DNA of 64,000 nucleotides from Pogonophryne albipinna. Lineage: Eukaryota > Chordata > Actinopteri > Perciformes > Artedidraconidae. Both the position numbers and the translations under genes were made by a program. Each line of letters starts with the position of its first letter. Position 1 is the first letter of the stretch. Under the pieces are notes generated by a model, which was not told the origin of the DNA, searched no databases, and was given only the letters and a program-made list of their open reading frames with translations. The stretch is taken from positions 12,174,660 through 12,238,659 of the forward strand of contig CM053260.1 in the NCBI GenBank assembly GCA_028583405.1, read 5' to 3'. Of the stretch, positions 58,401-64,000 are shown piece by piece.

Positions 58401-59318
58401 AGAGGGTCACTCACCATAACAACATCCAATGTTGACAAAGCTGGACGGATTAGTTCTCAGTGCATCATATGCTGCCAAGCGTATCATTAAGCCCTACCTT
58501 TTCCACAGCTAATTACTGCTCTTGCACAGAACAAAGCAAGTGTTACGATAATAGCTGTCTGAGTTTTCTTTTATTTCCTTTTGTACAGAGTAGCATTTGG
58601 GACAATGCAATAACCTTTAACCTTTACTGTTCTTCACCTCTTCAGGCTGCATTGAATATATTGAAGTTGCTCTCGGAGTTGGACCAGCAGTCAAATGAAA
58701 GGACAGGAAATGGACCAATCTCTCGGTAAGCTGTGACCAACACTGTCTCTCTGGCTACTTATAGCTGTTTAACATAAACCTTTCATCGTGCTAATGAGCA
58801 GAATCAGTAATCAAGAAAATGCTACATGTAAACACTTCAATCAGCATTAAATGGTTTGCTCTGAAGATGTTGCTTGTCAATTTTCCAAGTGCTGCATGTT
58901 TCCCAGGGAACCTTAGGAGATAATCTATTAATGTTCTGAAGATAGCCAGACACAGCCCTTGCTTAATAACCCAGAATGTTTTCTACTGTTATTAAAAAAA
59001 GAAGAAGTAGCTTGTATGAAAAGCACAGTGTTAAACTGGCAATAGTTGTAGGTACTCAACACGTCTCACAGTCTAAGGCTGGAGTTGGTGGTGTTGCTGT
59101 TTATTCTTTAAAACATGACCCAGCGCACATGTAAATGCTACACACAGGTGCATGTAAACACAGCTATCAAAGTAATATTTGGGGTCAGATGAACTGTTAA
59201 CACTGACTCTGTGTGACTTATTCTCCTCAGGTGTGGCAAGCAGGAGATGGAAGGTGACTTGCACCTGAAACAGGCTAACTCAAGCACATTGACACAGACT
59301 CTGGACGGCACTGTTTAG
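52500..59318 (+). CDS. stau1: Staufen double-stranded RNA-binding protein 1
   Basis: Fourteen coding exons: 52500-52692, 53195-53316, 53418-53562, 53677-53833, 53941-54112, 54217-54312, 54455-54667, 55937-56080, 56206-56352, 56435-56510, 56614-56930, 57273-57395, 58646-58725 and 59231-59318. They total 2,073 nt (690 aa). Domains: N-terminus [11 protein letters not shown]; dsRBD1 (about 70-150, [20 protein letters not shown]); dsRBD2 (about 158-250, [20 protein letters not shown]); dsRBD3 (about 272-345, [20 protein letters not shown]); dsRBD4 (about 378-448, [20 protein letters not shown]); tubulin-binding region and Staufen-swap motif (about 464-590, [30 protein letters not shown]); and dsRBD5 (about 595-660). 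Staufen binds structured mRNAs for transport, translation and decay. The wording matches STAU1, not STAU2. The ATG lies in an exon whose 5' part is untranslated. Confidence 0.95.
52762..52920 (-). repeat. LINE 3' tail
   Basis: ATCAGAATCAGGATACCTTT followed by ATTCGTCCCACAGAGGGGAC is the reverse complement of the tail at 35,313-35,362. It lies in the stau1 intron after the first coding exon. Confidence 0.75.
54715..55914. repeat. Interrupted MITE family 1 copy D with nested repeats
   Basis: 54,715-54,830 and 55,862-55,914 are two parts of MITE family 1, the latter ending GGGACCT before TTAA. Between them lie a GC-rich repeat with hAT-like ends (about 54,828-55,095; GCTGGGCCGGCCCTTGGCAT and CCGCCCCAGC), the reverse-strand copy of the unclassified repeat (about 55,200-55,547) and an LTR fragment (55,548-55,861). 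The G-run at 55,258-55,277 separates blocks. It all lies in stau1 intron 8 (between coding exons 7 and 8 of this list), just before exon 55,937-56,080. Confidence 0.65.
55548..55861 (+). repeat. Truncated LTR copy
   Basis: TCTACCCCAGACCCCTGTAT-type wording, GCATCATCAACATGCTGCAT and AAACTGGGTCAAAGTTATGG match the probable solo LTR at 61,214-61,586. Its first about 90 bp are missing. An internal stretch with ATCATAACACCTCTATCAGC is tandemly duplicated here. Confidence 0.7.
56976..57165 (-). repeat. LINE 3' remnant, same family as 28,060
   Basis: GATTCAAGATTCAAGGCTTT and GGCTCCTCCAACAGTGCAAC repeat the segment found between camk1 and pbrm1. It ends about 100 bp before stau1 exon 57,273-57,395. 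Confidence 0.75.
57496..58287 (-). mobile_element. hAT element with 8-bp target duplication, non-autonomous
   Basis: The 792-bp element begins TAGGGATGTCCCGATC and ends with the inverted GATCGGGACATCTCTA. The flanking 8 bp, CTTACAAT, is identical at 57,488-57,495 and 58,288-58,295, the classic hAT duplication. It carries only the first coding exon of a transposase. It lies in the stau1 intron before exon 58,646-58,725. Confidence 0.95.
57602..57943 (-). pseudogene. BED-type zinc-finger exon of a hAT transposase
   Basis: 113 codons starting [20 protein letters not shown]. The BED finger has C-x2-C (CNVCK) and H-x4-H (HLRNKH), with [13 protein letters not shown], then [18 protein letters not shown] and a truncated [16 protein letters not shown]. 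In full ZBED/hAT proteins this start is followed by the RNase H-like domain and hATC region, absent here. Confidence 0.85.
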
Positions 59319-59942
59319 ATGATCAGTGGTCTGTAAAAGCACTAGATAAAACTCTGACACTGTGTTCTTAGTTTTAGACGTGTACAGGAAGCTTCCGGGT
59401 CTGTAGACGCTAAACCATCACTGTTCATATTCACCTTTCCAAGATGTTAAACAAGATCGATAGGAAAAATAGGTCCCTCCCCTTGATTTTGTTTAATTTG
59501 TACACAGTATTTATTTTTTTGCTTTTAGAAAAGGTAGCTGCATCCTAGCCAATGAGTCCGGGGTTCATTTGGTGGGGGGGAAAAGACGCGACTAACTGTG
59601 AATTCTGTTTTGTTTAGCCTAGAACTTGTTTCCTCTCTGTGAGAACTTTTTTCTTGTTTTTAAGTATTTTACGTTTGATCCCCTGCTGAGGTAGTTCATT
59701 AAACTAGCTCTCATAAAGGTCACAACCCCATCTTTGTCTAGGGTGCAGCTGGCGAACCTCTGTTGATTTTCCTAGAGTGCTTTACATAAACAACCACACG
59801 TGTTATTGACATTACCATGTAGGGCTGGGATGAATTTGTTACTAAATGTAGCGTTTGATGTAATGTGACGTTGTCTCTGCTGTGTGGCAGCGATGTTTCC
59901 CTGATGCTTCCTCTCTCTCTCTCCGCTCCCCATGGTAATAAA
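59319..59942 (+). other. stau1: stau1 3' UTR with poly(A) signal
   Basis: No further exon is visible, and AATAAA at 59,937-59,942 is followed by T/C-rich sequence. The rdh10-like gene's candidate signal on the opposite strand is at 60,051-60,056, so the two genes end within about 120 bp of each other. Confidence 0.7.
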
Positions 59943-60050
59943 CTAATGTGCTTACTTGCACAAAACTAAGTCTTCTCTTATCTCTTTTCCTTCTTGACAT
60001 GGGTAGTATTAAACCGAAAAGTACATGTTAGGCTGTGCGACAATTCAATA

Positions 60051-60056
60051 TTTATT
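60051..60056 (-). promoter_or_regulatory. Candidate poly(A) signal of the rdh10-like gene
   Basis: TTTATT on the plus strand is AATAAA on the minus strand, 760 bp after the stop codon. Other weaker candidates exist closer to the stop. Confidence 0.45.
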
Positions 60057-60815
60057 TTGCATAAACCTTTTGATGATTCGCTTGAATTGCTTTGAACAGC
60101 ATTTGACTATTTAACATGTTATTTTGTATGCATTTGGCATATTACTGGTATTAGTATTGGCAAAACTATTTTAGATATTGCTAAAATAAGTTGTTCTAAA
60201 AATGGCGCCAGAAAATCCTTTGTTTTAGGAATTGTGATAAAAGTAGAAAAAGGCACTTTTTCACCTCATTCATCCTTACCATGGTTTTCGCTAATTTATG
60301 AGTCACGTAAGAGTAACAATAAGCACACAAATCACGCGCCACACACTGAGTTTGGAGATGTGGTTTTTCAATCATTTCATTTAATGTAAACATAATACAG
60401 CGCAATATCCTGGTACATTATTACATTACAGATGTTAATGACACATCCCCTTGGCCAGTCACTTTTAAGTGCTCATCTTGCAGGTTTATGGAGAAATCTG
60501 TTAGAACTGTCTATAAACTTCATCTGAACATTGATGTGTGGGTGCTGATGATCACTTGGCTGAGTTGTCATCTAGTACACTTCTGAAGCTCACAGTCAGC
60601 TTCATTCGGCCTCAGTATTACATTGGTCCAATAGGTTCTTAATGTAGCTGGGCAGTTTGGCCCACTGTTGTCCACACAAACAGAACAATATTCTTATTTA
60701 ATTTAATGGTTTTGACTCAGAATGACTCAAATTGGCTTCAGAATGAAATACATGTTTCACATTTGGCCCTAATCCTCTTCTGTACAAAGGTTTTCTTAAC
60801 AGTACTAATGTGAAA

Positions 60816-63219
60816 TTATTCAACCTTAACAGAGTTATTCAACAATAGTTGCTTCCTAGCCTCAATGAAGGGGTACATGCACTTGTCAGAGCCCATGAAA
60901 CGATATGTAACCACATTGGATTCCCATGGCAACAATCTGAAAAGAAACAAACATCGTGAACATCAGCTGCTGAGCAGTGTTAAGAGTTATTTATAGTCTC
61001 TGATTGGTCTAAAGGTGTAGCTCTGTACTCACGCTCTGGAGAGGAACGGCAGGTATGTGAGGCGAGGGATGCACACTAAGGGCTGGTCCACCAGGATGGC
61101 GTTCATGGCCTGCTCCACACAGTACTGGGGGTCCAGAGGGGACAGGAGGAACTGTTCCACCTCCTCCCTATTAGTGGCACCAAAGGACAAACAGGCAGTC
61201 ACAGATGAGTAAGTGTGATGGAAACTTCTGTAGCAATGGAGACGAAACTCAGAGAGACACAGGGAGAGCAGGAACTTTGATGGTTTATTTGGAGTTCGGC
61301 CGGAGAATTCACAAGACATGTCGTGTGCCACGAGTTGACACAGCGGTTGCCAAACGAATTCTGAAGATCTCTACCCCAGACCCATGTATTTAGCCGGTTC
61401 TGAGAGAATCATCAACATGCTGCATAACAAGATAAAACAGGCAAAGCACAATAACACCTATCAGCTGATGCCAACATGCAGGAATAAGGAGACAAAACAC
61501 TGAGAGCACAGCCTGTGCTCACTGAGGTCAGAACAAACTGATAAACTGGGTCAAAGTTGTGGGCCTAGGAAAATATTTCCCCAACAGTAAGTATGCAGCA
61601 CTTTCAAAGCACACACAAACCAAAGCATCCACTCGTAGACCAACATACCCTTATCACTGTGTTGCATTCAAAGTGTATGGTAATAGACAGGAGTTTTAAT
61701 TTAGAATATCAACAGAATAACCCAGGGTCATAATAGAAAGACTTGTTATGCATCTAAACTAGTGGCTGTGACTGCCAGGGACTGCGGTCGTCTTTCAATC
61801 AGGAGGTTGTGTGTTTGATCCCAGCCCTTGCAGTCAACATGTACAAGATACTTAACCCTGAGTTGCTCCCGGTCTGTGTGACAGAATTTGAACTTCCTAG
61901 AGCAAGTGGCACTGTTCTGTATGAATGAGGTGTGAATGAAATTGGGATTGAATTATGACTTGTATTCTTTAAGATAAATAAGATAAGAAGTATTTTATTG
62001 AACCCAATTTGGCACATTTTTGAAACAGTACTTTGAAGCACTTTGAGGGGTCGTAAAGACTGGATAAAGTGCTTTATGAATTCACTCCATTTACCAAAGT
62101 GAACAAGCAAACCAGGAACACAAATGCTACTGTTGAGCAGTTTTTCCACCATACACTGTAAAAAAGATCGTAATTTTACAGGAAATAACTGTAATTTTTT
62201 ATAGTAATTATCATGTTTTTTTAAATAACTTGCAAAATCCTGTAAAATGCCAGATATTAACTATAAATTAACAACCCAAAACATTATTTAAAGTATTTTT
62301 ACAATAACAACAAATAACGTTTATTTAATTTTTTTTTACAGTAAATTTACTATATAATATTTACAGTATTTTTGCACTTTCAGAAAATACATGCAGATGT
62401 ACGTAAAATAAAAAGTATTATCTGTAATTAAATATGTAACTCGTAATATAAAAGTGTATTACTATTATAAGACTTTAAGATATTTCTTTGTAATTTGAAG
62501 GTAAACAAAACTGTAAAAAAAAGTCAACAAAAAAAAATGTAAAATGTAAGTAAAACATTTTAACATAAATAATTTTCTCAATGTTCGATTGAATCCACCA
62601 CAAACACAAAATATCCAATGTTGAAACAAAAGTAAATAAATGTTTTCATGAAATTCCTAACTTACTATATTGTCAACATCTACAGTCTGAGTCAATATAA
62701 TTTATCATACTTATTTAGGATTTTGTTATATATTCCAGTTTCGGTCTAAATTGCTAATTATAATTATCCGATTTACAGTTTAATGACATGCTGTGATTGG
62801 ATAAGGTGCTCTTTTTGTTGGCATACCGTATCTTGCAGCCGGCAAACATGCCGGTGTCTACAATGTAGGGGCACACGAGAGTCGTCTTCACTCCATCAAC
62901 CTCGTCAGCCAGCAGCTCATGGGCCAGAGACTCGTGGAAGCCCACTGCTGCAAACTTACTGGCACAGTAATCCTGTCTCAAACAAAAACAAATTTGGGGG
63001 GGGACATTTACAAAATGATTTACAATTTGATTAGTTTACTTAAGCAGAGAAGTGTGTGAACGTCTGTAAAGTGTAGTTTTCTTAGTGTTGCAGGGCGGTG
63101 TTTCCATGTCCATGGTTCACCTCGACACAAGCTGTGCTGAAGAGACCCAGGACGCTGGCGATGGTGACGATGTGTCCATGATTCTGGGCCTTCATCTGAG
63201 GGAGGAAGGCTTTCACTGT
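60816..63219 (-). CDS. RDH10-like retinol dehydrogenase, C-terminal part (5' exons outside window)
   Basis: Four minus-strand exons in transcript order: 63219-63121, 62972-62827, 61167-61033 and 60936-60816. They encode the last 166 aa, all in frame. It is a short-chain dehydrogenase/reductase with [20 protein letters not shown], the catalytic Ser in IASVLG, then DYCASKF with Tyr and Lys of the YxxxK motif. [40 protein letters not shown] and the C-terminal [15 protein letters not shown] follow. RDH10 proteins oxidise all-trans-retinol in the ER membrane, the first step of retinoic-acid synthesis. KCMYPFI and CPYxVDTGMF favour RDH10 over SDR16C5. It could be rdh10a, rdh10b or a lost-in-mammals paralogue. 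Confidence 0.88.
61214..61586 (+). mobile_element. Probable solo LTR with 5-bp target duplication
   Basis: The 373-bp segment starts TGTGATGG and ends CCCCAACA (TG...CA), and is flanked by identical GTAAG at 61,209-61,213 and 61,587-61,591. No internal retroelement region is adjacent. A truncated relative is at 55,548-55,861. It lies in an intron of the rdh10-like gene, 47 bp from exon 61,033-61,167. Confidence 0.85.
61795..62110 (-). repeat. Decayed RTE-type tail with inserted LINE tail
   Basis: AGATACTTAACCCTGAGTTG and CTTTGAGGGGTCGTAAAGAC, then TGGATAAAGTGCTTTATG, match the fish RTE 3' region seen at 28,140-28,370. Positions 61,970-62,020 interrupt it with an AAGTATTTTATTGAACCCAA LINE tail. 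Confidence 0.6.
62150..62530. repeat. TGTAAAA-rich interspersed repeat
   Basis: It begins CACTGTAAAAAAGATCGTAA and repeatedly uses TTTACAG/CTGTAA words on both strands, ending near AAACTGTAAAAAAAAG. This looks like a known fish non-autonomous DNA repeat, but I cannot name the family. Confidence 0.5.
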
Positions 63220-64000
63220 CTGAGGCACACACACACACACACATTCTGTTAGATTGCAGCAGGATGTTATGAGGCAACAAGTACATGAAAATAGTTTTTA
63301 CTTAAATGTTGCTCAATGCGAAGGAAGCTTATGTTACACGAGCAGCTTCACCTGAAGAGGATTTATGTGGGAAATAGTATAGGCCAAAGTGCGAAGGGGA
63401 TAAAGCTATTAACGCAAAACATTTTACACGTCACACATAACACTGTGCACAATAACCTGCTCTGTACAACAGCTGATGCTGCAAAGCTTGTGTATTGTGA
63501 AAAGTTTTATTTCCAGGTCTTAATTCAGGCAGTGATGAATCATTGTCTGTGTTCGACTAAGAAAATGTGCCAACTGCAAAAAAAGGCAGATTTAATTTTG
63601 AGAAGTAAAAATTGGTGCAAATAAGGAAACAGAACGAAAAACTATGGCAGACAATCAAACCAATCATTGTGTGTGCAGCTTTATAATTTTAGTAAAATCT
63701 CACTGCTGTGATGTTTCTGCCAAAACAAGAAAAGTGTTCAATTTTCATACAAACCAATCAAGACAATGACTGAATTCCCTGAAGTGTTTTTCATTGTCTT
63801 GATTGTGTAACACATGATTTGCTGCTAAACCCCACTCTGACAATGGTTTCAGAATTATGTTTTAATAAAACATGAAGCTACACAGACTTACAGACTGTTT
63901 TGATCGTTTGCCACCAAATTATTAAGTCAATGGCAGCTGGACATCCTGTCTGAACCTAAGGAGGTTTCACCTGGGGGATTCAACACTTAAAGTTTATTTG
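63220..64000 (-). other. Upstream intron of the rdh10-like gene
   Basis: A (CA)n run lies at about 63,223-63,242. I looked for the preceding SDR exon and found none, so it is outside the window. A perfect 15-bp inverted repeat with a 21-nt loop is at 63,755-63,805. The remainder shows nothing I can support. Confidence 0.5.

Overview
The window looks like a piece of a teleost fish nuclear genome, probably a percomorph-type fish with short introns. It holds spliced vertebrate genes with GT-AG introns. It also has fish-type repeats: L2 and RTE LINE 3' tails, a Tc1 element, hAT elements, TTAA-flanked MITEs, and GATA and CA microsatellites. I assembled exons by hand from protein similarity recalled from memory plus splice sites. 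For the five complete genes the exon lengths add up to a clean multiple of three.

Layout. (1) 1-1,900: unassigned sequence and a deleted Tc1 element. (2) 1,902-5,176 (+): a FAM3 cytokine-like gene, best fit fam3d, 234 aa. (3) 6,578-10,511 (+): fam107a-like gene, 146 aa. (4) 14,108-26,094 (-), with a 5' untranslated exon near 27.5 kb: camk1, 401 aa, convergent with fam107a. (5) 29,697-49,767 (+): pbrm1 (polybromo/BAF180), 29 coding exons, 1,639 aa, divergent from camk1. (6) 52,500-59,318 (+): stau1 (Staufen), 690 aa, with a likely 5' UTR exon ending at 50,396. (7) 60,816-63,219 (-): the 3' part of an RDH10-like retinol dehydrogenase, whose 5' exons lie beyond the window; it converges on stau1.

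The genes are not one pathway. They are a secreted FAM3 factor, an actin/stress-associated FAM107 protein, a Ca2+/calmodulin kinase, a PBAF chromatin-remodelling subunit, an RNA-binding transport/decay protein and a retinoid enzyme. Their order does carry information. fam3d-fam107a matches the human 3p14 neighbourhood. stau1 beside an rdh10-like gene mirrors STAU2-RDH10 on human chromosome 8, which suggests an ancient paralogous block.

Most of the unusual structure is in the introns. pbrm1 intron 21 (5.8 kb) is a stack of nested transposons. pbrm1 intron 14 has a terminally intact hAT-like element encoding a CGGBP1-like zinc finger. stau1 intron 13 has a hAT element with perfect 8-bp target duplications. 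The rdh10-like gene has a probable solo LTR with a 5-bp target duplication. I found no CRISPR array, operon, tRNA or rRNA gene, and no clearly new multi-gene system.
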